A stretch of DNA of 64,000 nucleotides from Streptomyces sp. Alt3 (GCF_030719215.1 NZ_CP120983.1:5890001-5954000), one strand, 5' to 3'. Shown: positions 42,809-51,910, numbered from the stretch's first letter. Made by a program: numbers and translations. The notes: a model not told the origin generated them from the sequence alone.

Positions 42809-43878
42809 GCACGCCGGAGCAGACCGAACACCTCGTCCTGCCGGGCGTCCTGACGGCGGGACAGGCCGCCGAGACCGTGGCCGCGCTGCTCGCGGTGCAG
42901 CGCGAGGACGGGGCGCTGCCCTGGTTCCGCGGCCACCACCTCGACCCGTGGGACCACACCGAGGCCGCGATGGCGCTGGACGCGGCCGGTGAGCACGAGG
43001 CCGCCGCACGCGCCTACGCGTGGCTGGCCCGCCATCAGAACGAGGACGGCTCCTGGTACGCCGCCTACCACGACGGCGACCACGGGCGGCCGACCGACCT
43101 GGGGCGCGAGAGCAACTTCTGCGCCTACGTGGCCGTCGGCGTCTGGCACCACTACCTCGCCACCGGCGACGACGCGTTCGCCGACCGGATGTGGCCCACG
43201 GTCTACGCGGCGATCGAATTCGTGCTGCGGCTCCAGCAGCCCGGCGGTGAGATCGGCTGGAAGCGGGAACCCGACGGCACTCCGGTGACCGACGCCCTGC
43301 TGACCGGTTCCTCCTCCGTCCACCAGGCACTGCGCTGCGCGCTGGCACTGGCGGAGCAGCGTGAGGAGGCGCAGCCGGACTGGGAGCTCGCGACCGGAGC
43401 GCTCGGACACGCGATCCGCCACCACCCGGAGCGCTTCCTGGACAAGAGCCGCTACTCGATGGACTGGTACTACCCGGTCCTCGGCGGCGCCGTGACCGGC
43501 GCCGACGCCACGCGGCGTATCGAGGAGGGCTGGGACAGCTTCGTGGTCCCCGGCCTCGGGGTGCGCTGCGTGCTCCCCAACCCCTGGGTGACGGGCGGCG
43601 AGAGCTGCGAACTCGCCCTGGCCCTCTGGGTGACGGGCGAGTCCGACCGCGCCCTGGAGATCCTCCAGTCCGTCCAGCACCTGCGGGCCGAGGGCGGCCT
43701 GTACTGGACGGGGTACGTCTTCGAGGGCGAGCGGGCCATATGGCCCGAGGAGCTCACCACCTGGACCGCCGGCTCCCTGCTGCTCGCGGTGGCCGCGCTC
43801 GGGGGCGACGAGGCGACCACGGCGGTGTTCGGCGGCGAGCGGCTTCCGGAGGGACTCGAACCGGACTGCTGCCGCTGA
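42805..43878 (+). CDS. Prenyltransferase/squalene oxidase repeat-type alpha/alpha-barrel protein
   Basis: 357 residues. Repeated helical hairpins with QREDGALPWFRGHHLDPWDHTEAAMAL, HQNEDGSWYAAYHDG, ESNFCAYVAVGVWHHYL and SRYSMDWYYPVLGGAV indicate an alpha/alpha six-hairpin barrel. Databases often name such proteins prenyltransferases, but no DDxxD-type motif is evident, and the pattern also suits glycoside hydrolases. Acidic and aromatic residues in the repeats could form an active cleft. The GTGA overlap with the methyltransferase shows one operon. Confidence 0.75.
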   Translation: MSTPEQTEHLVLPGVLTAGQAAETVAALLAVQREDGALPWFRGHHLDPWDHTEAAMALDAAGEHEAAARAYAWLARHQNEDGSWYAAYHDGDHGRPTDLGRESNFCAYVAVGVWHHYLATGDDAFADRMWPTVYAAIEFVLRLQQPGGEIGWKREPDGTPVTDALLTGSSSVHQALRCALALAEQREEAQPDWELATGALGHAIRHHPERFLDKSRYSMDWYYPVLGGAVTGADATRRIEEGWDSFVVPGLGVRCVLPNPWVTGGESCELALALWVTGESDRALEILQSVQHLRAEGGLYWTGYVFEGERAIWPEELTTWTAGSLLLAVAALGGDEATTAVFGGERLPEGLEPDCCR

Positions 43879-43943
43879 GCCGGGGGCCGGGCCCGCTCCG
43901 CTCCGCTCCCGGGCACACCGCCCGTCACGCGTCCGCCGCAACC

Positions 43944-44085
43944 GGCTGCGCCCCGGCAGCGAACGGCCGTGGCCCCTGGCCGGGAGCGAGCGGGGGCTCG
44001 GTCCCGACGAGAGGGGCTGCGCCCCGGCAGCGAACGGCCGTGGCCCCTGGCCGGGAGCGAGCGGGGGCTCGGTCCCGACGAGAGG
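43944..44085. repeat. 71-bp tandem duplication between genes
   Basis: Two essentially identical 71-base units (43944-44014 and 44015-44085) lie between convergent genes. Each holds an inverted-repeat-prone segment (GTGGCCCCTGGCC), and GGCCACGG just after the second unit pairs with CCGTGGCC inside it, so the region may act as a terminator. Confidence 0.9.
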
Positions 44086-44104
44086 CCACGGCGTCGGCGG
44101 TCGG

Positions 44105-44398
44105 TCAGAAGCGGCGGACCCTGCCCGCCACGGCGTGACCGATGAACAGATAGACGACGGCGGCCAGACCGTAACCGGCGACGACCCGGGCCCACGCTTC
44201 GTCGAAGGTGAACAGGTCGTACGACCAGCCGGCCAGCCAGTGGGCCGAGTCCTGGACCCACTGGACCAGGTCGTTGCCCCGGTTGGCGTCGAGCAGGTAC
44301 ATCAGGATCCACAGGATGATGATGAATGCCATGATGTCCGCGACGACGGCTATGACACGTGCGGCGGTGCTGCTTCCTGAGCCTGTTCTGGGAGACAT
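44105..44398 (-). CDS. Small membrane protein, conserved hypothetical
   Basis: 97 residues with two hydrophobic helices: RVIAVVADIMAFIIILWILMYLL and RVVAGYGLAAVVYLFIGHAVAG. The intervening loop reads NRGNDLVQWVQDSAHWLAGWSYDLF, an amphipathic stretch. I recall similar short proteins across Streptomyces without a known role. It lies alone, with the 71-bp duplication beyond its stop codon. Confidence 0.75.
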   Translation of the reverse strand: MSPRTGSGSSTAARVIAVVADIMAFIIILWILMYLLDANRGNDLVQWVQDSAHWLAGWSYDLFTFDEAWARVVAGYGLAAVVYLFIGHAVAGRVRRF

Positions 44399-44488
44399 GC
44401 TCTCCGGATTGCCGCTTTACCGTGAGTGAAACCCGTACGGCGTGCGCCCTGCCGACGGAGGCCACCGGACACGGCCCCGGACACGGCA

Positions 44489-44518
44489 GTGGCCCCCGCC
44501 CGGAGGGGCAGGGGCCAC
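44489..44518 (-). terminator. Terminator hairpin downstream of the DUF5336 gene
   Basis: GTGGCCCC pairs with GGGGCCAC, extended inward through CGCCC and GGGC with one offset. It sits 18 bases after the DUF5336 stop codon. Confidence 0.85.
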
Positions 44519-44535
44519 CTGTGCGCATGACGGGA

Positions 44536-45351
44536 TCAGCCGCGCTGGATGCCCGTGGTGTCCTGGAGGACGCCACGACGGCCGTCCTGCGTCTGGGCGA
44601 TGAGCCCGGGACCACGCTGCTCGACCGCGAGGTACCAGGTGCCGGGCGCCAGTTCGGCGATCGGGTTCGGGGCGCCGTCCTCGCCGTACAGCGGACGGGC
44701 CACCGGCACCGCGAACCAGAAGGGCGTGAAGTCACCGGCCGGTGCCCCGCCTCCCTGCGGAGCCTGCTGGGCGGCCTGCGGCTCCGGCTGCTGCTGGCCG
44801 GGCTGCGCCCCGTAGGGCTGCTGCTGCCCGGGCTGGGCGCCGAACGGCTGCTGGGCACCGGGGTAGCCGTAGCCCTGGCTCGGCTGCTGGCCGTAGGCCG
44901 GCTGCACGGCCTGCGCCGGGCGGGGCGCTCCCATGAGCGGAGCCTTCAGCGCGGGAACCAGCGGAGTCGCCACGGCGCCGCCGGCCAGAGCCAGCGTCGC
45001 CAGCAGGCCGAGGATCAGACCGGCGCCCGCGTCACCGGCGTCGATGATCGTCCAGAACATGGTCCACAGGGAGTAGACGGTGAACGCGGCGCCGAACTGG
45101 CCGAGTTCGAAGCCGACCACCTTGCGGCCCGGCAGCGCACGGCTGACGATCAGCAGCGCGGCGCCGATGATGCCGGCGAGGTAGATGCCCATCAGGACGG
45201 ACAGCGAGTCCCAGGCGTTCGCGCTGTAGCCCGAGCAGTCCACGCCCGAGGGGCAGTCGTAGCCGGAGAGGTCGAGGAAAGAGGCGATGAACAGCACGAC
45301 CGCTGCTCCGATCACCACGCCGTCGCCTCGAGTGAGGGAGCGGATATTCAC
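44536..45351 (-). CDS. DUF5336 family membrane protein
   Basis: 271 residues. Four membrane helices in the first 135 residues (GVVIGAAVVLFIASFLDL, LMGIYLAGIIGAALLIV, FTVYSLWTMFWTIIDA, LILGLLATLALAGGAVAT). A Gln/Pro/Gly-rich cytoplasmic tail with AQPGQQQPYG-like repeats follows (about 150-210), then a small C-terminal domain with FTPFWFAVPVARPLYGEDG. Two Cys (YDCPSGVDC) in the first outer loop may pair. Function is unknown; Gln/Pro tails are common in actinobacterial division and secretion proteins. Confidence 0.85.
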   Translation of the reverse strand: MNIRSLTRGDGVVIGAAVVLFIASFLDLSGYDCPSGVDCSGYSANAWDSLSVLMGIYLAGIIGAALLIVSRALPGRKVVGFELGQFGAAFTVYSLWTMFWTIIDAGDAGAGLILGLLATLALAGGAVATPLVPALKAPLMGAPRPAQAVQPAYGQQPSQGYGYPGAQQPFGAQPGQQQPYGAQPGQQQPEPQAAQQAPQGGGAPAGDFTPFWFAVPVARPLYGEDGAPNPIAELAPGTWYLAVEQRGPGLIAQTQDGRRGVLQDTTGIQRG

Positions 45352-45537
45352 GTGAAGGTCCTTAGTCGGTCGTCTCGTCGGGGCGGTCGTCGATGCCGCC
45401 TGAACGGCGGGTACGGCGCGAAGCTCGGGGGCGGCTCCCCATCGTACGGATGAATCTATCGTCTGCCCGGGCGCGTTGTGATGCTGCCCGGACCTCGGAC
45501 CGGCTATCCCCCCAATGTCGCCACTATCACCGCAGAA

Positions 45538-46470
45538 CTACCTCTTCAGATAGCTGCCGATGCCCCCGGCGATGCCGAGAGCGGCCTTCTGGCGCCAGCC
45601 CGCACTGGTGAGCAGGGCTGCGTCCTTCGGATCACGCATATTGCCGCATTCGATGAACACTTTGGGCACGGTCGACAGATTCAGGCCGCCGAGATCGTCA
45701 CGGGTGTCCAGCCCGGTGCTGCCACCGATGTAATTGGAAGGGGCGCTTCCGGTGACGCGTACGAAATTCCCGGCAATCCGCACTCCCAGTTCGCGCGAAG
45801 GGACCACGATGTTCGAGGTGTCCGCCGCGCCGCCGTTCACCGCCGCGGGAAGAATGACGTGGAATCCCCGGTTGCCGGTTGCGGAACCGTCCGCGTGGAT
45901 GGAGACGACCGCGTCGGCCTTCGCCTTGTTGCCGATCCGCGCACGCTCGTCGACGCACGGACCCCAGGGGCGGTCGCCGTCCTGGGTCAGGACGACCTCG
46001 GCCCCCTGCTCCTCCAGCAGCGTCCGCAGCCTCCGGGACACGTCGAGGGTGAACCGGGCCTCCGCGTACCCCGCGTCGGTGGCGGTGCCGGTGGTGTCGC
46101 ACTCCTTGCGGCCGGTCCCGATGTCCACCTGGCCGTTGATCTCCCGTGTGTGATCCCGGTTCCCGGGGTTGTGCCCGGGGTCGATCACCACGGTGCGGCC
46201 GGTGAGCGGGCCCCGGGGCAGCGGCTCGGGGGACGTGGACCCGCCGGAGGGACTCGTGGACGCGCTCGGCGTCCCTGGCGGGGCTGAGGCGGACGCCGAG
46301 GACGAGGCCGGCCGGGTCGCGGATTCGGGGCCCGCGCCGGGGCCGGGCCCGCCGTCCCCCGCACACCCCGAGGCGGTCAGGCAGACACCCGCCAGGGCCG
46401 CTGCGGCGAACACGGGCCGGTGGCGCGGCCACGGGCGGCATGTGGGGGGAACGAAGTCATGGTGACGCAC
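45538..46470 (-). CDS. Lipoprotein N-acetylmuramoyl-L-alanine amidase (Amidase_3)
   Basis: 310 residues. Signal helix with lipobox ASGC (Cys36), a Ser/Pro-rich stalk to about residue 90, then the amidase domain: VVIDPGHNPG with zinc ligand His101, a Glu in the AEARFTLDVSRRL segment, and SIHADGS with a further His. The catalytic Glu is likely in VPKVFIECGNM near the end. It hydrolyses the bond between MurNAc and L-Ala in peptidoglycan on the outer face of the membrane. It is monocistronic; no riboswitch or sensor element is visible upstream. Confidence 0.9.
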   Translation of the reverse strand: MRHHDFVPPTCRPWPRHRPVFAAAALAGVCLTASGCAGDGGPGPGAGPESATRPASSSASASAPPGTPSASTSPSGGSTSPEPLPRGPLTGRTVVIDPGHNPGNRDHTREINGQVDIGTGRKECDTTGTATDAGYAEARFTLDVSRRLRTLLEEQGAEVVLTQDGDRPWGPCVDERARIGNKAKADAVVSIHADGSATGNRGFHVILPAAVNGGAADTSNIVVPSRELGVRIAGNFVRVTGSAPSNYIGGSTGLDTRDDLGGLNLSTVPKVFIECGNMRDPKDAALLTSAGWRQKAALGIAGGIGSYLKR

Positions 46471-46492
46471 GTCGCGATGCTATCCGTGACCT

Positions 46493-47149
46493 TCAGATCC
46501 CCGGCCCCGTACGCCGCAGGACGCGCAGGGAGTCCGTCACCGAGATCTCGGTGAACGCCCCCGATTCCAGGGCGCGTCGGTGGACCCGGTAGGGGGCCTG
46601 GCCGCCGTCAGCCGGGTCCGGGAACACGTCGTGGATCACCAGCAGACCGCCGTCGGCGACCTTCGGGGCCCAGCCCTCGTAGTCGCCGTTCGCGTGCTCG
46701 TCGGTGTGCCCGCCGTCGATGAAGACCAGGCCGAGCGAACCGCCCCAGACGGCCGCCACCTGGGGGGACCGTCCGACGAGTGCCACCACGTGCTCCTCCA
46801 GACCCGCCCTGTGCAGCGTGCGCCGGAAGGTCGGGAGCGTGTCCATCAGACCGATCTCCGGGTCCACCACCGACGGGTCGTGGTACTCCCACCCCGGCTG
46901 CTGCTCCTCGCTGCCCCGGTGGTGGTCGACGGTCAGGGCGGTCACCCCGGCCGCCCGCGCGGCGTCCGCCAGCAGGATCGCGGACCGCCCGCAGTAGGTG
47001 CCGACCTCCAGGAGAGGCAGCCCCAGCGCGGCGGCCTCGACCGCGGCGGCGTACAGCGCGAGCCCCTCGTGGACCGGCATGAAGCCCTTGGCAGCCTCGA
47101 AGGCGGCGAGAACCTCCGGGTCGGGACGGGCGGACGACTCGGCGGCCAC
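46493..47149 (-). CDS. Class I SAM-dependent methyltransferase (Methyltransf_24 type)
   Basis: 218 residues. Motif I is LLEVGTYCGRSAILLADAARAAG, motif II LTVDHHRGSEEQ, and LGLVFIDGGHTDEHANGDYEGWAPKVADGGLLVIHDVF supplies the acidic metal or substrate site, as in O-methyltransferases and cephalosporin hydroxylase-like proteins. GTG 47149 is taken because CAGGAGG precedes it. It runs in the same direction as the amidase gene with 22 bases between them and may be co-transcribed. The acceptor is unknown. Confidence 0.85.
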   Translation of the reverse strand: MAAESSARPDPEVLAAFEAAKGFMPVHEGLALYAAAVEAAALGLPLLEVGTYCGRSAILLADAARAAGVTALTVDHHRGSEEQQPGWEYHDPSVVDPEIGLMDTLPTFRRTLHRAGLEEHVVALVGRSPQVAAVWGGSLGLVFIDGGHTDEHANGDYEGWAPKVADGGLLVIHDVFPDPADGGQAPYRVHRRALESGAFTEISVTDSLRVLRRTGPGI

Positions 47150-47285
47150 GGGGTTCCTCCTGGTGGGGCGGCGGATCGGACGGCGTCCCATCGTGCCGTA
47201 CGCCCCCGTCGCGGGGAGCGGCGGGGGCGTACGGGCGGGGTGGGCCCGGGTCGGGGCAGGCCCCTGGCAGGGCAACCGGGTCAGG

Positions 47286-48593
47286 TCAGCAGCTCTGCCA
47301 GAGTCGGGTCATGACCCGGACGCCGAAGCGCAGGCCCTCCAGCGGGACGCGCTCGTCCACGCCGTGGAAGAGGCGGCCGTAGTCCAGGTCGTGCGGGAGC
47401 TTCAGCCCCTTGAAGCCGAAGCAGCGGATCCCCAGGTGGGTGAACGCCTTGGCATCCGTGCCGCCGGGGTTGCAGTACGGGACGGGGTGGCCGTCCGGGT
47501 CCTCCGCGCGGACCGCCGCGCACATCGCGTCGACCAGCGGGCCGTCGAACGTCGTCTCCAGCGCGATGTCGTGGTTGACCCACTCCCTGCTGACGGAGGG
47601 CAGCAGCAGCCGGTCGATCGTGTCGAGCAGTTCCTGCTCGTGGCCCGGCAGGAAACGCCCGTCGACCCGGGCGGTGGCCTTCCCCGGGATCACGTTGGTC
47701 TGGTAACCCGCGCTGAACATGGTGGGGTTGGCGGAGTTGCGCAGCACCACCTGCATGAAGTCCGCCACCGGCCCCAGCCGGGACAGCGTGCCCTCGATGT
47801 CGTCCTCGTCGAACTCGACGCCGTAGAGGCGCGCGGCCTCCTCCAGCAGGGCGCGGACCGGTTCGATCAGCCGCACGGGGAAGGTCTCACGGCCGATGCG
47901 GGTGAGGGACTCGGCGAGATCGGTGACCGCGTTCTCGTCGTTGGGGGACGAGCCGTGGCCGGCCCGGCCGGTGGCGGTGAGCTCCATCCAGGCCATGCCG
48001 CGCTGGGCGTTCTCGATGGGGTACAGCCGCCGGGTGTCGTCGATCGCGAAGGAGAACCCGCCCCCCTCGCCGATCGCCTCGGTGGCCCCGGCGAAGAGCT
48101 CGGGACGGTGCTCGACCAGCCAGTGCGCGCCGAACTTCCCGCCCGCCTCCTCGTCGGCGAGGAAGGCGAGGACCAGATCGCGGGCCGGCCGCGTACCCGT
48201 CCGTGCGAAGTGCCGGGCGGTGGCCAGCATGACCGCGACCGTGTCCTTCATGTCGATCGCGCCGCGCCCCCACAGGTAGCCGTCGCGGATCTCCCCGGAG
48301 AACGGCGGCACCTGCCACTCGGAGGCGTCGGCGGGTACGACGTCGAGGTGGCCGTGGACCAGCAGGGCGCCCCGGGAGGGGTCGGCCCCCGCGATCCGGG
48401 CGATGACGTTGGCCCGGCCGGGCGCCGACTCCACCAGCACGGACTCGATGCCGGCCTCGGCGAGGCGGGCGACCACCCAGTCCGCAGCGGCGCGTTCGTC
48501 GCTGGTCGGGTTGGAGGTGTCGAAGCGGATCAGCTCGGCGCAGAGGCCGACGGCCTCCTCCTGGGCCTGTTCGGACGCGGGGACGATGCTCAT
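47286..48593 (-). CDS. M20-family metallopeptidase/deacylase
   Basis: 435 residues. Di-zinc hydrolase of the ArgE/DapE/CPG2 group: LLVHGHLDVVPAD (first His and Asp), GRGAIDMKDTVAVML (bridging Asp), FLADEEAGG (catalytic Glu pair), GRAGHGSSPNDENAV (dimerisation domain His) and CNPGGTDAKAF near the end. It cuts an amide bond in a peptide, N-acyl amino acid or carbamoyl compound. It overlaps the permease gene by four bases, so the imported compound is probably its substrate or precursor. Confidence 0.9.
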   Translation of the reverse strand: MSIVPASEQAQEEAVGLCAELIRFDTSNPTSDERAAADWVVARLAEAGIESVLVESAPGRANVIARIAGADPSRGALLVHGHLDVVPADASEWQVPPFSGEIRDGYLWGRGAIDMKDTVAVMLATARHFARTGTRPARDLVLAFLADEEAGGKFGAHWLVEHRPELFAGATEAIGEGGGFSFAIDDTRRLYPIENAQRGMAWMELTATGRAGHGSSPNDENAVTDLAESLTRIGRETFPVRLIEPVRALLEEAARLYGVEFDEDDIEGTLSRLGPVADFMQVVLRNSANPTMFSAGYQTNVIPGKATARVDGRFLPGHEQELLDTIDRLLLPSVSREWVNHDIALETTFDGPLVDAMCAAVRAEDPDGHPVPYCNPGGTDAKAFTHLGIRCFGFKGLKLPHDLDYGRLFHGVDERVPLEGLRFGVRVMTRLWQSC

Positions 48594-49981
48594 GCTGCTC
48601 CTGCCGGGGTGGTGACGTGGGCGGCGGGGGCGGGGGTGTGCGCGTCGTCGTCCAGGGTGGAGGTGCCGTACGGCCTGATCCAGCCCAGCAGGCCGAGCAC
48701 GCAGTACAGCAGGAAGGCGGTGGCCAGCGAGTTGAGTGCCGGGATGCCGCCGTCGTAGAACTTGCCGACGCAGAACGCGACGACCCAGATGGCCAGGGAC
48801 ATCGGCACCCAGCTGGGCGAGGTCGCGGGCAGTGTCTGCGCCTCGCGGGTCTCGTCCAGGGGCCGCCGCATCCGCTTCACGACCCAGTACTCCGCGACGA
48901 TGATCCCGCCGATCGGCGGGATCATCACGCCCAGCAGGGAGAGGAACTCCGTGAAGTGGGTCATGATGCCGACCGCGGAGAGGAGTGTGCCGGCGACGCC
49001 GAGGGCGACGGTGACCACCCCGCGGTGCAGGCGCCTGCCGAAGACGACCTGGAAGAAGTTGACGACGCCGAGCGAGGAGCCGTACAGGTTCCAGTCGTTG
49101 ATCTTGGCGGTGGACATCAGGACCACGATCACGCCGAAGGCGCCCGAGGTGGAGAGCACGATGTGCGAGACCTCGCTGGACTTCACCAGATGTCCGAGGA
49201 GCACACCGGTCATGCCGACGATGTACTCGGAGAGGATCATCGAGGACGCGCTCTGCACGAAGACGTGCGAGCCCTTCCTGTTGTAGCGGGTCATCTCGGG
49301 GGAGACGATCGCACCCGTCATGTAGCCGCCCGCGATGGCGGTGGCGGCCACCGCCAGCGGGATCGTCTCACCGGGCGGCGGCGAGCTGACCAGATCGCCG
49401 AGCGAGTGGTCGTTCAGCGTGGTGATCACCGACCAGGCGACCATGCCGAAGAAGAGCGGAGTGACGATCTTCGCGAAGAGCGCCATGTAGCGGAAGCCGA
49501 AGATCACCAGGGCGGTGATGGCGGCGCCCGCGATCACGCACCACATCCAGGACGGTCCGCCGACGAGCGCCGAGACGCTGTTGCCGAAGATCGTGTTCTG
49601 GACGCCGAACCAGCCGACCAGGCTGACCGCGATGACGAAGCTGACCAGGGCCGAACCGTTGCGGCCGAAGCCCACCCAGCGGGTCAGCATCGGGGTCGCC
49701 AGACCCTCGCGCATCCCGGCCAGGCCGATCGCGAAGATGACGATCTCCAGGATCACCGCGCCGAGCGTGAAGGCGAGGAACGCGTTCCCGAAGGTCATCC
49801 CCACGCCGATGGTGGCGCCGAGCGTGAACTGGGAGATCGACCCGGACTGGGCCAGCCACTGCAGGAGCATCGACCAGAAGCCGAAGCGCTTGTCGCGCGG
49901 CACCCGTGAGAGCGAGTAGTCGTCGCTGCCGATGGTCTTGGTCTCGGGGGCCGTGGCGGCGGCCCGGCTGTCGGAAGCCAT
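48590..49981 (-). CDS. NCS1-family permease (cytosine/purine/hydantoin type)
   Basis: 463 residues with 12 predicted helices. Family wording includes QWLAQSGSISQFTLGATIGVGMTFGNAFLAF, LTRWVGFGRNGSALVSFVIAV, GWFGVQNTIFGNSV and IMTHFTEFLSLLGVMIPPIGGIIVAEYWV. NCS1 carriers import nucleobases, hydantoins or thiamine precursors with Na+ or H+. Its first base is the last base of the DUF1177 stop (TGATG), so the three genes form a tight operon. Confidence 0.88.
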   Translation of the reverse strand: MASDSRAAATAPETKTIGSDDYSLSRVPRDKRFGFWSMLLQWLAQSGSISQFTLGATIGVGMTFGNAFLAFTLGAVILEIVIFAIGLAGMREGLATPMLTRWVGFGRNGSALVSFVIAVSLVGWFGVQNTIFGNSVSALVGGPSWMWCVIAGAAITALVIFGFRYMALFAKIVTPLFFGMVAWSVITTLNDHSLGDLVSSPPPGETIPLAVAATAIAGGYMTGAIVSPEMTRYNRKGSHVFVQSASSMILSEYIVGMTGVLLGHLVKSSEVSHIVLSTSGAFGVIVVLMSTAKINDWNLYGSSLGVVNFFQVVFGRRLHRGVVTVALGVAGTLLSAVGIMTHFTEFLSLLGVMIPPIGGIIVAEYWVVKRMRRPLDETREAQTLPATSPSWVPMSLAIWVVAFCVGKFYDGGIPALNSLATAFLLYCVLGLLGWIRPYGTSTLDDDAHTPAPAAHVTTPAGAA

Positions 49982-50934
49982 CAGGACTCCTGGGGTGTGC
50001 GGCCGAAGGTCTGCAGGTGAGTCAGCGACCCGTAGCGGTTGACGAGGTTGTCGAACTCCACCGCGTCGTGGAAGTCCAGGGTTCCGGCGCCGAAGGCCTT
50101 GGCGACCTCGACGGCGTAGCGGGCGGCGGAGGCGATGTCCGACTCGTGGCTCGCGCCCGTCTGGCAGCCCGGCACCGCGGCGGCCGAGGTGACCGCGAGA
50201 CCGACGACCGGGGCGGCGGTCGCGGTGGAGGGCTGGAGGATCGAATTGATGTGGTGTGCACCGTTACCGTACGGGGTGATGTCCTGCGTGGTCACCGGGT
50301 ACGTGACCAACGGCTCACCGGTCACCACGGCGAGCAGCTCCCCGAGCTGCTCGGACACCCGGAGCACCCAGCCCTCCTTGACGGTGGGCGACAGGGCCAG
50401 GCCCTTGTGGTTGATGATCCGGTTGCCCTTGGTGGTGTCGATGGAGAGCACGGCCTCCATCTCGCCGGTGACCTCGTGCCGGTTCATCGTCGCGATGTCC
50501 ACCGGGGACCCCATGAAGGGCACCGGATCGTGCGGCTCGGTCGGGGCGCTCGGGCAGATGTGCGTCGCGACGATCACGTCGCCGGGAAGCGCGTCACCCC
50601 GGCGGCGCATGTCCAGCAGCTTGGCGGCGGTGGCGATCGCCGAGGCAGCGCCGTCGGCGTCGGACACCAGCCCGGTCACCTCCGGCCGCGCGCCGACGCC
50701 CCCCAGACGGCCGACCACGCCGAGGGTCCGGGCGCTGCCGCCGGCCGTGCGCCCATGGGTGCCGGGGATGCGGACGAGTACGAAGTCCGTCGCCCCCCGG
50801 TCGCCGGTGACCGTCGTGACCTGCGCGGACGAGCCCTCGGCCCCGGCGACGGAGTCGAGGTATCCGACGACCGACTTGCCGCTGACCTGCGGGTCGTCCA
50901 GCAGCTCGACGATGTCCAGTACGTACTTCAGCAT
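49981..50934 (-). CDS. DUF1177 family protein
   Basis: 317 residues. The full chain fits DUF1177: MLKYVLDIVELLDDPQVSGKSV at the start, FVLVRIPGTHGR, a VATHICPSAPTEPHDPVPFMGSPVD segment, and HINSILQPSTATAAPVVGLAVTSAAAVPGCQTGASHESDI with a conserved Cys. No signal peptide. Function is not established; the operon with an NCS1 permease and an M20 hydrolase suggests a catabolic enzyme for a nitrogenous compound. AAAGG precedes ATG 50934. Confidence 0.88.
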   Translation of the reverse strand: MLKYVLDIVELLDDPQVSGKSVVGYLDSVAGAEGSSAQVTTVTGDRGATDFVLVRIPGTHGRTAGGSARTLGVVGRLGGVGARPEVTGLVSDADGAASAIATAAKLLDMRRRGDALPGDVIVATHICPSAPTEPHDPVPFMGSPVDIATMNRHEVTGEMEAVLSIDTTKGNRIINHKGLALSPTVKEGWVLRVSEQLGELLAVVTGEPLVTYPVTTQDITPYGNGAHHINSILQPSTATAAPVVGLAVTSAAAVPGCQTGASHESDIASAARYAVEVAKAFGAGTLDFHDAVEFDNLVNRYGSLTHLQTFGRTPQES

Positions 50935-51056
50935 GGGGGGCCTTTCTCCGGAGCGGGACACCCGCCCGGCGCTTCTGCGGGGAAGCGCGGGGCGGGGTGC
51001 TGGAGCAACATTCGGGATCGGCTACCGTGGAACGCAACTCTTTCCCGTTATCTGCA

Positions 51057-51070
51057 ATTCAGGTCTGAAT
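51057..51070. promoter_or_regulatory. Palindrome upstream of the IclR gene
   Basis: ATTCAGGTCTGAAT is a perfect 6-2-6 palindrome ending 12 bases before the IclR start codon, in the 148-base region shared with the divergent DUF1177 operon. It is a candidate IclR operator; only its symmetry and place support this. Confidence 0.4.
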
Positions 51071-51082
51071 GGTGAGATGCTG

Positions 51083-51910
51083 ATGGCCGACTTCGATCTG
51101 GACCGGCGCACCCCCACCGGGGCCCTGCAAACCGTCGACCGTGCGCTCCTGGTGCTGCTCGCCTTCGAGCGCACCCGGCCCGACTGGGGCGTCACCGAGG
51201 TCGCCGAGGAGTTCGGCTGGGACACCTCGGTCGCCCAGCGCCTGCTGGCCACGCTCGCCGGCCGCGGCTTCCTGGTGTCCGACCCGGTCACCCGCCGCTA
51301 CCGCATCGGACCGGCGGTGCTGCGGCTCGGCCGGCTCTGGGAGCGCTCCGGATCGCTGGAGCTGCTGGCCGCGCCGGTACTGGAGGAGCTGCGCCGGACC
51401 ACCGGCGACACCGTGCTGTTCTGCCTGCCGGACAGCTTCCACATGCGGTGCGTGGCCGCCGAGGAGGGGGAGACCGGGCCCCTGCGCTACTACCCGCTGG
51501 TCGGCGAGCTCTACCCGGCGCACGCCGGGGCCACCAGCAAGTCCTTCTACGCCTACATGCCCGACGACCAGCGCCACCGGCTGTTCCGGGGCCGCCCCAT
51601 GGCACGCTTCACCGACCGGACGGTCACCGACCCGGACCTGCTGGAGCAGGAGTTCCTGAAGGTCCGTGCCCAGGGGTACGCATGGACCGTCGGCGAGTAC
51701 GACACCGGGATCGCCACCGTCGCGGTCCCCGTGTTCCTGGGACGCGAGCCCTACGGCAGCCTCAGCCTCGGCGGGGGAGAGGACCGCTTCCGGGGGGCGC
51801 CCGAGGACCGGCTCGACGCACTGCGGCACGCCGCCCACCTGCTGGAGCAGCGGCTCACCCACCCGCCCCAGCGGCCGAAGTCCCGGGCCGGCCGCCCCCG
51901 TAGCACCTGA
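51083..51910 (+). CDS. IclR-family transcriptional regulator
   Basis: 275 residues. N-terminal winged helix (about 15-70: LQTVDRALLVLLAFERTRPDWGVTEVAEEFGWDTSVAQRLLATL) and an IclR effector domain (about 85-255: PVLEELRRTTGDTVLFCLPD, AHAGATSKSFYAYMPDD, GYAWTVGEYDTGIATVAVPVF). It diverges from the DUF1177-NCS1-M20 operon and is followed by pepE, so it most likely controls both, responding to the imported compound. ATG 51083 has GGTGAG six bases away; ATG 51077 is an alternative. Confidence 0.88.
   Translation: MADFDLDRRTPTGALQTVDRALLVLLAFERTRPDWGVTEVAEEFGWDTSVAQRLLATLAGRGFLVSDPVTRRYRIGPAVLRLGRLWERSGSLELLAAPVLEELRRTTGDTVLFCLPDSFHMRCVAAEEGETGPLRYYPLVGELYPAHAGATSKSFYAYMPDDQRHRLFRGRPMARFTDRTVTDPDLLEQEFLKVRAQGYAWTVGEYDTGIATVAVPVFLGREPYGSLSLGGGEDRFRGAPEDRLDALRHAAHLLEQRLTHPPQRPKSRAGRPRST

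Noticed and set aside
43944..44085. The 71-bp duplicate as a CRISPR or insertion sequence end
   Set aside because: There are only two adjacent copies, no spacers, no transposase and no flanking target duplication.
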